A DNA stretch of 64,000 nucleotides, taken from Verrucomicrobiales bacterium. GTDB lineage: Bacteria > Verrucomicrobiota > Verrucomicrobiia > Verrucomicrobiales > DEV007. The DNA lies in assembly GCA_029213195.1 (NCBI GenBank), contig JARGNI010000024.1:28028-92027 (forward strand), given 5' to 3'. The notes under the pieces were generated by a model that was not told the origin of the DNA, searched no databases, and worked only from the letters and a program-made list of their open reading frames with translations. Positions 43,211-51,199 of this stretch are shown here, piece by piece; position 1 is the stretch's first letter, and each line of letters starts with the position of its first letter. Position numbers and translations under genes: made by a program.

Positions 43211-44686
43211 ATGCACGACCTCATCCTGGCTCTTCGAAATGCCTGCCGAAACCGACGGCGTTCCCTCGTCACGGTTTCCGCCCTGGCCCTCTGCACAACT
43301 GGCCTGATCCTTTTCGCCAGCTATGTCATGGCGACCTTCAAGGGAGATGAGACCCGCACCGCCTGCGGAATGGGGCACCTACAGATTTTCAAGAAAGGCT
43401 TTCCTGAGAAAGGGATCGGTAGTCCGGCGTCCTTTGTGATCGAGAATGATGGGGAACTGAAGAAAGTGCTCCGCGAAGACCCCCAAGTCGGACCGCTCAT
43501 CGAAGTCCTCACCGGCCAACTCACCTTCTCGGGCCTGGCCAACTACTACCCGAAAAACACTTCCGCGGTATTCGTGGGCTTCGGCGTCGACCCCGATGAC
43601 TACGCCGTCTTTTCCGGCTGGAATCCTTTCGGTCTCGCGAAACCGGATTTGCTGCCGATCAACGAATTGCTTTATCAACGCGGCCCCTGGCTCGACAAAT
43701 CGGATCTCGATGGTGGCAGCATCGGAATCGGGTTGGCAGAGATGCTTGAGATCGCCCCACCTGATTCCCACGAGGGCTCCGCAAGCCCGAAGCCGGCACC
43801 CGCTCCTGCCGATCAGGACTCCAGCCAGGCTGCAGCAGAGGAGAAAGCCGACGAAACGACCGATCCAGGGGCGAATGATCTTCCGAACTTCGACGTTCTC
43901 GAAGCCGCTTCGACCCAGCCGAATCCCGCGGGCGATGGCCGCCCTCGGATCGAGCTGCTCAGCGTCCCCGAAGCCGGAGCTTCCCCCAACATCCAGAGCC
44001 TCGCGGTTCGCGCGGTGAGGCCCTTCGAAAGTGTTGAGCTCGATGACCGGCTCGTCCTCATGCACATCGAGCACGCCTCCGAACTTCTTTTCCCAGGCCA
44101 GCCCACAAAGGTGAACTCCCTCCGCCTCCTTCTCGAAGACAGTCGCGATGTCGATGCCGCAGCGATCCGCATCCGCGACATCCTTGCCGCCGACTTTCCC
44201 GACCTCGAATGCCGAACCTGGATCGAACTGGCCCCTTTCTACGAACAGATCACCTCCTACCTGCGGGTCATCTTCCTCTTCATGTTCACCATTATCGCCA
44301 GCATCGTCGTCTTCACGATCTACAACACGCTGGCTGCTTCCATCGTCGAGCGCACTTCGGAAATCGGAACCCTCCGTGCCATGGGCGTCACCCGCACTCG
44401 GATCGCGAGCCTCTTCATTTTCGAAGCCGTCTTCATGGGGATCGCCGGGGGGCTGATCGGCGTTGGGATGGCTCTCCTCCTCGGTACGATTTTCAACCAG
44501 ATGAATATTCATTTCAATCCCCCGAGCACCGCCTATTTCACCAAGGTCGAGGTCCTCGTGTTTCACGAACCAATGATCCTCGTCCTCGGATTCGCGATCG
44601 CGGTGCTGGCCGCAGTGGGGTCGTCCATTTTCCCTTCGGTCAATGCTTCCCGCATGGCCATCGTCGATGCCCTGCGACACAGTTGA
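43211..44686 (+). CDS. ABC transporter permease (FtsX/LolC-like)
   Basis: The 491-residue permease has one N-terminal span (about residues 19-41), a large periplasmic domain (about 42-340) and a C-terminal FtsX domain with three spans (about 350-480), including the diagnostic ERTSEIGTLRAMGVTRTRI coupling segment. The periplasmic part contains a Pro/Ala/Glu-rich low-complexity insert near residues 175-235. It pairs with the ATPase gene immediately upstream. The layout is that of MacB/LolC-like machines that extract or push molecules on the periplasmic side. Confidence 0.92.
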   Translation: MHDLILALRNACRNRRRSLVTVSALALCTTGLILFASYVMATFKGDETRTACGMGHLQIFKKGFPEKGIGSPASFVIENDGELKKVLREDPQVGPLIEVLTGQLTFSGLANYYPKNTSAVFVGFGVDPDDYAVFSGWNPFGLAKPDLLPINELLYQRGPWLDKSDLDGGSIGIGLAEMLEIAPPDSHEGSASPKPAPAPADQDSSQAAAEEKADETTDPGANDLPNFDVLEAASTQPNPAGDGRPRIELLSVPEAGASPNIQSLAVRAVRPFESVELDDRLVLMHIEHASELLFPGQPTKVNSLRLLLEDSRDVDAAAIRIRDILAADFPDLECRTWIELAPFYEQITSYLRVIFLFMFTIIASIVVFTIYNTLAASIVERTSEIGTLRAMGVTRTRIASLFIFEAVFMGIAGGLIGVGMALLLGTIFNQMNIHFNPPSTAYFTKVEVLVFHEPMILVLGFAIAVLAAVGSSIFPSVNASRMAIVDALRHS

Positions 44687-44707
44687 ATCCGCCACCCTGA
44701 CAAAAAC

Positions 44708-45553
44708 ATGATCAATCCCCTCCTCGCCAAAGCTCGGGTCCTTGTTCTCGCCCTTGCCAGCGTTTCCTATCTGGCTTCGCCATCGCTGGTTCGCAGTGAC
44801 GATGCAGACACCATTATTCAGAGCGTTGCCGACAGCCTGAAACCACCCCGCTCTTTCAGTGCGCTTTCCAAGATCGAAACCTACCGCAACCGGGCTCCCT
44901 CGGGGTCCATGGTGCTTCGCACCTACATCAAGATTTCCAAATCGACGGATGGGCCGCATTCCATCTCCATCGTCCTTTCGCCGACTGGAGATCGCGGCAA
45001 GGTCTTTCTCCGAGTTGGCGGTGCGTTCTGGCTCTATGACCCCGGAGCAGAGAGACCCGTCAAGATTTCCACCCAGCAGCGCCTCATGGGAGATGCCTCG
45101 CTCGCCGATGTCACTCACTTCGATCTCGAAGAAAATTATTCCGCCATTCTCGAGGGCGATGAGAAGATCATCGATATTTCCGGAAAACAGGTTCCCGCGC
45201 AAAGACTGACCCTGAAGGCGAAATCTCGAAACGTTCTTTACCCGACCCTCCGGCTCTGGGTCAGTTCTCGCAACAACCGGGATCAGCGAGACCAGAGACA
45301 ACTCCCGATCAAGATCGAGTGCCTGTCTTCCGCGGGTCGAGTTCTCAAAACGGTTTACTACAGCCAGTTCCGCGGGTTCCTGGGAAAGCAACGACCCACC
45401 GAACTGAACATCGTGGATGGCACCGCACCGGGAAGAGTCACCCGGATTCGTTTCTCCGAATTTCGCTACGAGGAAATCGATGCCAACTCCTACACCACCG
45501 GAGCGATGCCCTCGATCTCCGGCTGGGCGAAGAAGGATCGCGCGGGCAGGTAA
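44708..45553 (+). CDS. Outer-membrane lipoprotein-sorting protein (LolA-like family)
   Basis: The 281-residue exported protein (signal peptide ending near residue 30) fits the LolA-like family annotated as outer membrane lipoprotein-sorting protein (PF17131 type). Telling segments are DTIIQSVADSLKPPRSFSALSKIETY at the start, FLRVGGAFWLYDPGAERPVKIS, QRLMGDASLADVTHFDLEENY, and a C-terminal FSEFRYEEIDANSYTTGAM. Such proteins accompany FtsX-type ABC transporters and are thought to carry lipids or lipoproteins through the periplasm. It begins 21 bases after the permease stop. Confidence 0.88.
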   Translation: MINPLLAKARVLVLALASVSYLASPSLVRSDDADTIIQSVADSLKPPRSFSALSKIETYRNRAPSGSMVLRTYIKISKSTDGPHSISIVLSPTGDRGKVFLRVGGAFWLYDPGAERPVKISTQQRLMGDASLADVTHFDLEENYSAILEGDEKIIDISGKQVPAQRLTLKAKSRNVLYPTLRLWVSSRNNRDQRDQRQLPIKIECLSSAGRVLKTVYYSQFRGFLGKQRPTELNIVDGTAPGRVTRIRFSEFRYEEIDANSYTTGAMPSISGWAKKDRAGR

Positions 45554-45587
45554 GCCGCTCCGACGCTCTCCCGAGGCGAGGGAAAGC

Positions 45588-46250
45588 CTACGAGTTCGAC
45601 ACCACCACGCCCGGATTTCGACGACACCAGAGGATGCGAATCGTCATGCCCGCAATGGTTGCCCCGAAGAGATTCGCCACCAGGTCCCATCCCGTATTCT
45701 CATAATCTCCCACGTTGGTGTGGGGAAGGATCATGACCGCGAAGAACTCCACCACCTCGTTCAGGGAACCGAATCCCATTCCAGCGGTAGCGCAGATTGC
45801 CAGAATTCCAAAGGTCGGATGAAGAGGACTCCCATCGTGACTCCGAACCCGGGTCGACATCGCCTGCCAGCACAACCAGGTCACCAATCCCACTCCGAAT
45901 CCATGAACGAGCTGATCATACTTGAGATAGCCCGGAATGATTCGCCAGCTGTAGACGACTCCCGTCGTATCGGACGCATGCCAGGAATCCGGGATAGGTA
46001 TGAGTCCGCCAACCATGTGAAAGATTCCCCAGATACTGAATCCCCAGAGAACGCCTCGACTCAACCCTGCCCTCCGATAGACACCGATCACAGCGAGGAT
46101 GATCACCGTCATCACCGCGAGATAGAGGAGAAACTCGTGATTCCCTCCGGCAACGATGAAAATCGCAGCGACCGAAAGATAGGCGATGCTGAAAAATAGC
46201 ACGTGACGCAATTCCTGCGTGGTAGCGATACGATGCATAGAGGCTCTCAT
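45588..46250 (-). CDS. DUF2238-like integral membrane protein
   Basis: From the ATG at 46250 the protein has 220 residues and about six membrane spans. YDQLVHGFGVGLVTWL and the later GSLNEVVEFFAVMILPHTN ... GWDLVANLFGATIAG match the DUF2238 (YjdF-like) pattern of YDxxxH, an E in a membrane helix, and DxxxNxxG. The function of the family is unknown. An alternative ATG at 46238 is equally possible; upstream sequence to 46382 is open but overlaps the divergent gene. It converges on the LolA-like gene with a 34-base gap. Confidence 0.72.
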   Translation of the reverse strand: MRASMHRIATTQELRHVLFFSIAYLSVAAIFIVAGGNHEFLLYLAVMTVIILAVIGVYRRAGLSRGVLWGFSIWGIFHMVGGLIPIPDSWHASDTTGVVYSWRIIPGYLKYDQLVHGFGVGLVTWLCWQAMSTRVRSHDGSPLHPTFGILAICATAGMGFGSLNEVVEFFAVMILPHTNVGDYENTGWDLVANLFGATIAGMTIRILWCRRNPGVVVSNS

Positions 46251-46351
46251 GATAACAAAACCTGTTTGTCCGGAGCAACGCTTAGTTCCGAGGGATTTCC
46301 CGACGCTGTGCCGGTTGCTTTTTCTGAGATCTCTCCCACACTGGAGCAGCG

Positions 46352-47023
46352 ATGTGGTCGGACTATCCCTTCCTTTATGCAAGTCTGGGCCTCGGCGTTG
46401 TTCTTGCGCTCTATCTCCTTCTCACGGGAGCTCCCTTCCGTTTTCTTCTCGTCGTTGGGCTGATCAATGCCCCCACAGGTGCCCTTGAGGTTTTCTTTAT
46501 TCCCGAATACTGGTCTCCCAATCGAATCCTCCCTTTCATTATCGGAATCGAAGACCTTCTCTTTTCCGGAGTGGTTGGGATCGTCGCTTGGATCCTGGCT
46601 TTTGGACGCGACCTCTCCAAGCTCCAGCTCCCCGGAGGAGTGACCCGGACCTTTCTCCGATTCCTTCTCGTCCTATCCATCTACGTGGTGGGATTTGCGC
46701 TACTCAAGACCTCGGGCCTTCGCGTCATGCCGGCTGCGGTAGCTGCACTGACAGCAGTAGGCATCGGGCTGGCCCTGGTTCGCCTCGACCTCTTTTGCTA
46801 TGCCCTCAGGGGAGCGGCTCTCTTTGCTGCGGTCTACTTCGTTTTTCTTCGAACTTCCTACTGGATATGGCCCCACTGGATCGACGAGTGGAATCTCGAA
46901 GCGCTTTGGGATCTCGTCATCTTCGGTGTGCCGGCTGAAGAAATCGTTTGGGCCTTTTTCTACGGAGGAGTTTCTCCACTCGCGACAGGATACATTCTCA
47001 AAGTCATTCCACCTCGCCAATAG
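46352..47023 (+). CDS. Membrane protein resembling the lycopene cyclase domain family
   Basis: The 223-residue protein has about seven hydrophobic segments. The segment PAEEIVWAFFYGGVSPLATGYIL near the C-terminus, and IGIEDLLFSGVVG earlier, resemble the two PxEE-type repeats of the lycopene cyclase domain (CrtY heterodimer type), but the first PxE is not clear and no carotenoid genes are nearby. It should be read as a hypothetical membrane protein with possible relation to that fold. It is divergent from the DUF2238-like gene across about 100 bases. The 165 bases downstream hold nothing recognised. Confidence 0.6.
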   Translation: MWSDYPFLYASLGLGVVLALYLLLTGAPFRFLLVVGLINAPTGALEVFFIPEYWSPNRILPFIIGIEDLLFSGVVGIVAWILAFGRDLSKLQLPGGVTRTFLRFLLVLSIYVVGFALLKTSGLRVMPAAVAALTAVGIGLALVRLDLFCYALRGAALFAAVYFVFLRTSYWIWPHWIDEWNLEALWDLVIFGVPAEEIVWAFFYGGVSPLATGYILKVIPPRQ

Positions 47024-47188
47024 CTTCCGAGGCAGGGCATAGCGGTTCGGCAAGGGGATTGACGGTAGAAGAAATTTGCGGTCAGATACCTCTCCTGGAG
47101 GCTCTCTCGACTCCAACACCACTGCCCGATCCAAACCTGCACCAGGGACTGGACCTCATGGCAGAAAGAAATTTACCTGCCGTCCTTC

Positions 47189-48559
47189 ATGTCCGTCTTT
47201 CGTTTGCCCTGCCTGATGAGAACGAGCATCTCGATCGTCTCGGTTCTAGGGATCCTGACGTTCACGCAGCCCCCCCTTCGCGCGCAGGAGGAAGCTCCAG
47301 GAAGCAGCGAGACTTTTCGCGAGTTCACCAACAAGGATGGCCGCACCGTCCAAGCTCGCATTGTCTCCGTCTCATCGGATCGGCGAACCATCCGAATTGC
47401 TCCACGAAACGGGCAGGAAGCCCAGTTGCCCATCGTCGACCTCGTCCTCGAAGACCAACAGTTTCTCAAGACCTGGCTGAAGAGAAACTCGGCCCTCACG
47501 GACTACCAGCTGAAGGTGGACATCGGACGAACTTCAACCGCAGCAAAAGATCGGCGGCGGCAGGGAGACGACCGATTCCATACCGCCCATGCCGCCTACC
47601 AGGTCACGATCCGAAACGTGTCCCGACAAACGCTGAACAAGCCAAGTGTCGAGTATCTGGTCGTAAAGGCAGAGAACATCCGCATTTCCCAAGACCCGGA
47701 AACCGGGAGATGGATCTACTCTTCGCGATCCCCATCTTTACCCGACGGCGAGACAAGCTTACCTGAACTGACTCGGGGCGACCACGCTCTCGAAGACCTC
47801 ATCTACAACCGCGACCAGGTATTCACGACCACATCGGTCGAACTCGATGAAGTGCTAAGGGACGGAAACGACGTCTACGGCGAAGACGAATTGCTCGGCG
47901 TCCTGGTCCGGGTGCGAGACGAGTTTGGAAATCTCATTGGAACGTTCCGAAGCGAAGAAAGCCGCATCCGGAACATGACCTGGGGGGAGTTGACCGGTGA
48001 TCCCATCAAAGAGCCGGAAACGAAGAACTCCTCCCCCACTACCCCCTCCGGTCCCGCCCCCCTTCGCAACAAACTCACCGAGCTCCCGGATTTGTTTCAG
48101 AAGGGCGATTTCCTTTCCAGCCGTCTCGCCCCTCGTATCGAAGGCAAACCGATCCGAATTCGGGCCATCGTCGATATCGACGATGCAAATCCGGAAGGAA
48201 CCATCTTCGCGTTTGGCGGAAAGAACAAAGGTTACGGGATCGTCGTCGCACAAGGGTCTCTCCAGTTCTGGATCCGTCGCCACCTCGGCAAACCCATCCA
48301 CACTCGCCTGTCCGTCCCCCTTTCTGTTTTGCCTCAAGGAGAATTTCGTCTCGAAGCCACCAACACGAGCGAGCAGGCCACCCTGACCGTCGATGGAGAC
48401 CCCGTGGCGAAAGACCGTTCCATCGGACTCCTCGACACGCGTCCGATCGAGGGCCTGAGCATCGGATTCGACAGCGAAGTTCAAGCCGTCGGCCCCGGCT
48501 CGACTCCCGATCCGTTTGCCGGCACGATCCGGGACGTCCGAATCGACCTGGGAAGGTGA
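47189..48559 (+). CDS. Exported SHD1-like and LamG-like domain protein
   Basis: The 456-residue protein has a signal peptide (ending LRAQEE), a short SLA1-homology-1-like domain (about residues 43-95: FTNKDGRTVQARIVSV ... LPIVDLVLEDQQFLKTWL) that is widespread in Verrucomicrobiota exported proteins, an unrecognised middle, and a C-terminal ConA/LamG-like beta sandwich (about 300-455: RIRAIVDIDDANPEGTIFAFGG ... GLSIGFDSE). No catalytic motif is seen; a binding or structural role is likely. Starts at 47189 and 47216 are both possible; neither has a strong ribosome site. Confidence 0.7.
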   Translation: MSVFRLPCLMRTSISIVSVLGILTFTQPPLRAQEEAPGSSETFREFTNKDGRTVQARIVSVSSDRRTIRIAPRNGQEAQLPIVDLVLEDQQFLKTWLKRNSALTDYQLKVDIGRTSTAAKDRRRQGDDRFHTAHAAYQVTIRNVSRQTLNKPSVEYLVVKAENIRISQDPETGRWIYSSRSPSLPDGETSLPELTRGDHALEDLIYNRDQVFTTTSVELDEVLRDGNDVYGEDELLGVLVRVRDEFGNLIGTFRSEESRIRNMTWGELTGDPIKEPETKNSSPTTPSGPAPLRNKLTELPDLFQKGDFLSSRLAPRIEGKPIRIRAIVDIDDANPEGTIFAFGGKNKGYGIVVAQGSLQFWIRRHLGKPIHTRLSVPLSVLPQGEFRLEATNTSEQATLTVDGDPVAKDRSIGLLDTRPIEGLSIGFDSEVQAVGPGSTPDPFAGTIRDVRIDLGR

Positions 48560-48607
48560 CGCTGGGAATTCCCCTCGGCCCCGGTACACCGATGGGATGG
48601 AGTTGCT

Positions 48608-48661
48608 AGGAGGAAAGGGTTGATGGAGAAGACACTGAACCCTGTTGATCCGGTGGCCTGA
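48608..48661 (+). other. Perfect AGGAGG with a 12-codon open frame
   Basis: AGGAGG (48608-48613) is followed 9 bases later by an ATG (48623) that opens a 12-codon frame ending TGA at 48659-48661 (peptide MEKTLNPVDPVA). ACCCTGTTG occurs twice nearby (48639-48647 and 48661-48669). It could be a gene remnant or chance; no function is claimed. Confidence 0.2.
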
Positions 48662-48696
48662 CCCTGTTGGGTTGGCGTGTTTCCACCCGCAGCCCC

Positions 48697-49128
48697 TCAA
48701 TTCTCGCCGATTTTCCGCAACTCCTGCGCCGTCGTCAGGTAGTAGTTCCGGCCGGTGGCGGTAATGAGGTCTTCCGCGAGAACTTCAAGCGCATCCGCTT
48801 TCAAAAGACGGGCTTCCTTGTCATCCCGATCGAGGGCGAGCAGATGATCACAGAGCTGGGCGCACCATTGGATATCTCCTTCTTCGAATGCTTTTTGAGC
48901 GGCTTCGCGAAACGCTTTTTCTCCGCCCGCCAGGGCGATCATCTGCTTCGCCTCATCAGCAGGCGGCAGAGAGAACAGGTTGGTAGGATTGCCATCGAAC
49001 CATCCGAGATATCCGGTGAAAATCGCACGGATGCCCCACTCGATATTGCCGTAGTATTCCCGCAGGTAGTCGAGTTCGCGGAGGTGATCGGGCAGTTCAA
49101 TGGTCTCAACCAATTCATCCGGCGTCAT
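48697..49128 (-). CDS. Alkyl sulfatase, C-terminal dimerisation part (separated by a stop codon)
   Basis: The 143 residues match the alkyl sulfatase dimerisation domain of the SdsA1/BDS1 family: GMTPDELVETIELPDHL, YGNIEWGIRAIFTGYLGWFDGNPTNL, GDIQWCAQLCDHLLALD and RNYYLTTAQEL. It is in the same frame as the metallo-hydrolase part upstream, parted only by a TAG codon and five codons (GINQG), which are themselves family residues. The ATG at 49128 is therefore an internal Met of the original gene, without a proper ribosome site. The C-terminal SCP2-like domain of longer homologues is absent. Confidence 0.85.
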   Translation of the reverse strand: MTPDELVETIELPDHLRELDYLREYYGNIEWGIRAIFTGYLGWFDGNPTNLFSLPPADEAKQMIALAGGEKAFREAAQKAFEEGDIQWCAQLCDHLLALDRDDKEARLLKADALEVLAEDLITATGRNYYLTTAQELRKIGEN

Positions 49129-49143
49129 ACCCTGGTTGATTCC

Positions 49144-50061
49144 CTAGATCGTCTTGTCGAAGACAAACTGGATCGCGTCGCGGTAGTGGGTTAGAACTTC
49201 GACGGACTTTTCCTCACCGACGATCGGCTGGGTGTGACCGGGGACCACGTGCGCTGGGTTTTCAGCGAGCATCGCGTCGAGGCTGCGGATCCATTTGCGA
49301 ACATCGCGATAACCGGTCCCCCGGATGGCGTAGAGATTCGGCCAGGATTGGTAGAAATTGTCACCCGTGAAAACGACCCGTTCTTTCCCAAACCATACGT
49401 AGAGCTGATCGTTCGTTTCCCCGGTCGCGGCGACCAGCTCGAGATCGACACCAGCGACGTTGATTTTCTTCGTGCCGTCTCGAAACAAATCCGTCGGACG
49501 CGGTGGATTCCCGATGAAGACATTCCCTTTCTGCGGAGGAAAAACCGCGGGAGCAATCCCGTTGTTGATGCGTTTTTCCGCTGGCAGCACAAAACCTGCC
49601 TGACGCGCACCACGCAGCTTGTTGACCTTGACCCCGCCGCTCTGGAAAAGGTTTCCCTCGGAATTGAACGGCGAACGCGCGAAAATCTTCGGCTTCTCCT
49701 CGCCACCGGCCTCGAGGAAGACACGAGCCCCACCGGTGTGATCCCCGTGACCGTGCGTGAGGATGATCGCCTTGACCGGCAGGTCCGTCACCTTGCGAAA
49801 CTCCGCGAGCACCTTCTCGGCATGGGGAGGAAACATCCCCGTATCGACGATGATGAGGCCATCCTCGCCGACGATCATGGAAATATTCGCCGGGCTGTAG
49901 CCGGACGCGACCCATACCGAATCGGAAACCTGGGTGATCTTCGGCTCAAGGTGAGCGGAGCGTTCTTTGAGAAGCTGGGTGACCTCGGAGTCTTCGGCTC
50001 CGCAAAGCGTTCCCAGGGCAAGAGCCAAAGTGACAAGAGTGCGGTGAATGAGCTTCTTCAT
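49144..50061 (-). CDS. Alkyl sulfatase, N-terminal MBL-fold part (ends at an in-frame TAG)
   Basis: The 305 residues hold a signal peptide and the metallo-beta-lactamase catalytic domain of SDS-type alkyl sulfatases: MIVGEDGLIIVDTGMF, metal-binding LTHGHGDHTGG (about residues 100-110), VVFTGDNFYQSWPNLYAIRG and HVVPGHTQPI. The frame ends VFDKTI-TAG, and family sequence continues straight after it in the same frame. The catalytic residues are intact, so a truncated enzyme lacking its dimerisation domain, read-through, or an assembly error are all possible. Family members cleave primary or secondary alkyl sulfates in the periplasm. The AraC regulator upstream is on the same strand. Confidence 0.88.
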   Translation of the reverse strand: MKKLIHRTLVTLALALGTLCGAEDSEVTQLLKERSAHLEPKITQVSDSVWVASGYSPANISMIVGEDGLIIVDTGMFPPHAEKVLAEFRKVTDLPVKAIILTHGHGDHTGGARVFLEAGGEEKPKIFARSPFNSEGNLFQSGGVKVNKLRGARQAGFVLPAEKRINNGIAPAVFPPQKGNVFIGNPPRPTDLFRDGTKKINVAGVDLELVAATGETNDQLYVWFGKERVVFTGDNFYQSWPNLYAIRGTGYRDVRKWIRSLDAMLAENPAHVVPGHTQPIVGEEKSVEVLTHYRDAIQFVFDKTI

Positions 50062-50139
50062 GATGACTCACTATCCAGCCTCCTCGCGAAGGAGACAAGG
50101 TATCCATGCGACATGCGATGGTCAAAAATGGACATTCCC

Positions 50140-51081
50140 TCACTCCGAGGAATGGTTTTTCTGTTCGACGCGAAAGGCATCGGGCGTCGTCCCGGCGATC
50201 CGTTTGAAGAATTTCACAAAGTTCGTCGACTCGCTGAATCCGAGATCGAAGGCAATTTCTTCCACCGTGTCATCACCGAGAATCAATCTTCGCTTCGCCT
50301 CCATGGTGAAGTGCCGGTCCATCAACTGCTTCGGGCTCCTGCCGCGAATCGCCTGGCAAGCTCGCGCAAGAGTTCTTTGGGTGACATGGAGCTGCGCAGC
50401 GTACTCGGAAACGGGATGACGCCTCGAACCACTTTGCAGGGAATTTTCGAAGCGGTAGACCAACTCGGACGCCCGGTGGTGATGCGTAGTCCGGATCGTC
50501 GCATTTCCTCTCGTGATGATCTCGTCCAATCCCGAAATGATCGCGTCGAGCAGGCCCGGAGCCATGGAGGTAAGGCGCTTTTCTTCGGGCATCCCATCGA
50601 TCCGACGGATGAAATCGAGCAACTGCACGAAACTGGAGAACTCGTGTTTCGCGAGAGGAACGGGAGCGTCGAGAAACATCGTGAGCCGCCGCATCGGCTC
50701 GGGCGGAATGGTCTCAGGTCGGAAGAGAAGCAAGAGCGCCTCGTGATTCGATTCCGCATCGAAAGCATGCACCTGGTCGGATCGAATCTGCAGAACATCG
50801 CCTTGCTTGAGCGAGTGCCGCGCAAAGTCGACCCAATGCGCCCCGGTTCCTTTCAGCACAAACTGAAGAGCGTGAAAGTCCAGCCGGGTCGGCGCGAAGA
50901 TATCGTGCTTCATACTTCGGCGACGCAATTCAGAAAGGCGAATCACTTCCACCGGCGCCCGCCGCCCCCGGGAGTGGGCGAAGCGAAGATTCTGGATTTC
51001 CTCGTCGATGGTGGAAAGTAGCCGCCTTCCCGGAATGCTGCAGGGAAAAGTTCCCACGGTAGCCGATAGCGTGATCCACAT
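50140..51081 (-). CDS. AraC family transcriptional regulator
   Basis: The 313-residue regulator has an N-terminal cupin-like AraC binding domain (RLDFHALQFVLKGTGAHWVDF; LKQGDVLQIRSDQVHAF) and C-terminal HTH pair (residues about 215-300: AAQLHVTQRTLARACQAIRG; VEEIAFDLGFSESTNFVKFFKRIAG). The start is uncertain: homology begins near EEIQNLRFAHSRG, and the nearest upstream ATG is at 51081, with a GTG at 51057. It precedes the interrupted alkyl sulfatase on the same strand by 78 bases and may have controlled it. Confidence 0.82.
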   Translation of the reverse strand: MWITLSATVGTFPCSIPGRRLLSTIDEEIQNLRFAHSRGRRAPVEVIRLSELRRRSMKHDIFAPTRLDFHALQFVLKGTGAHWVDFARHSLKQGDVLQIRSDQVHAFDAESNHEALLLLFRPETIPPEPMRRLTMFLDAPVPLAKHEFSSFVQLLDFIRRIDGMPEEKRLTSMAPGLLDAIISGLDEIITRGNATIRTTHHHRASELVYRFENSLQSGSRRHPVSEYAAQLHVTQRTLARACQAIRGRSPKQLMDRHFTMEAKRRLILGDDTVEEIAFDLGFSESTNFVKFFKRIAGTTPDAFRVEQKNHSSE

Positions 51082-51199
51082 CGCCACCCAGCGAAGACAG
51101 GTAGACGCCAGAGGCACCACGAGTACAATGTGATTTTCTAACTGAGTTTTCTTGCAACTGGTTTCAGGAGGCTGATCCTGCCTGCAACTGAGCAGACGA

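Noticed and set aside
43379..45391. A 670-codon minus-strand open frame
   Set aside because: It is antisense to the FtsX permease and LolA-like genes and has no domain content.
49234..51021. A 595-codon plus-strand open frame across the alkyl sulfatase and AraC genes
   Set aside because: Both minus-strand genes carry clear family motifs, and the plus-strand product has none.
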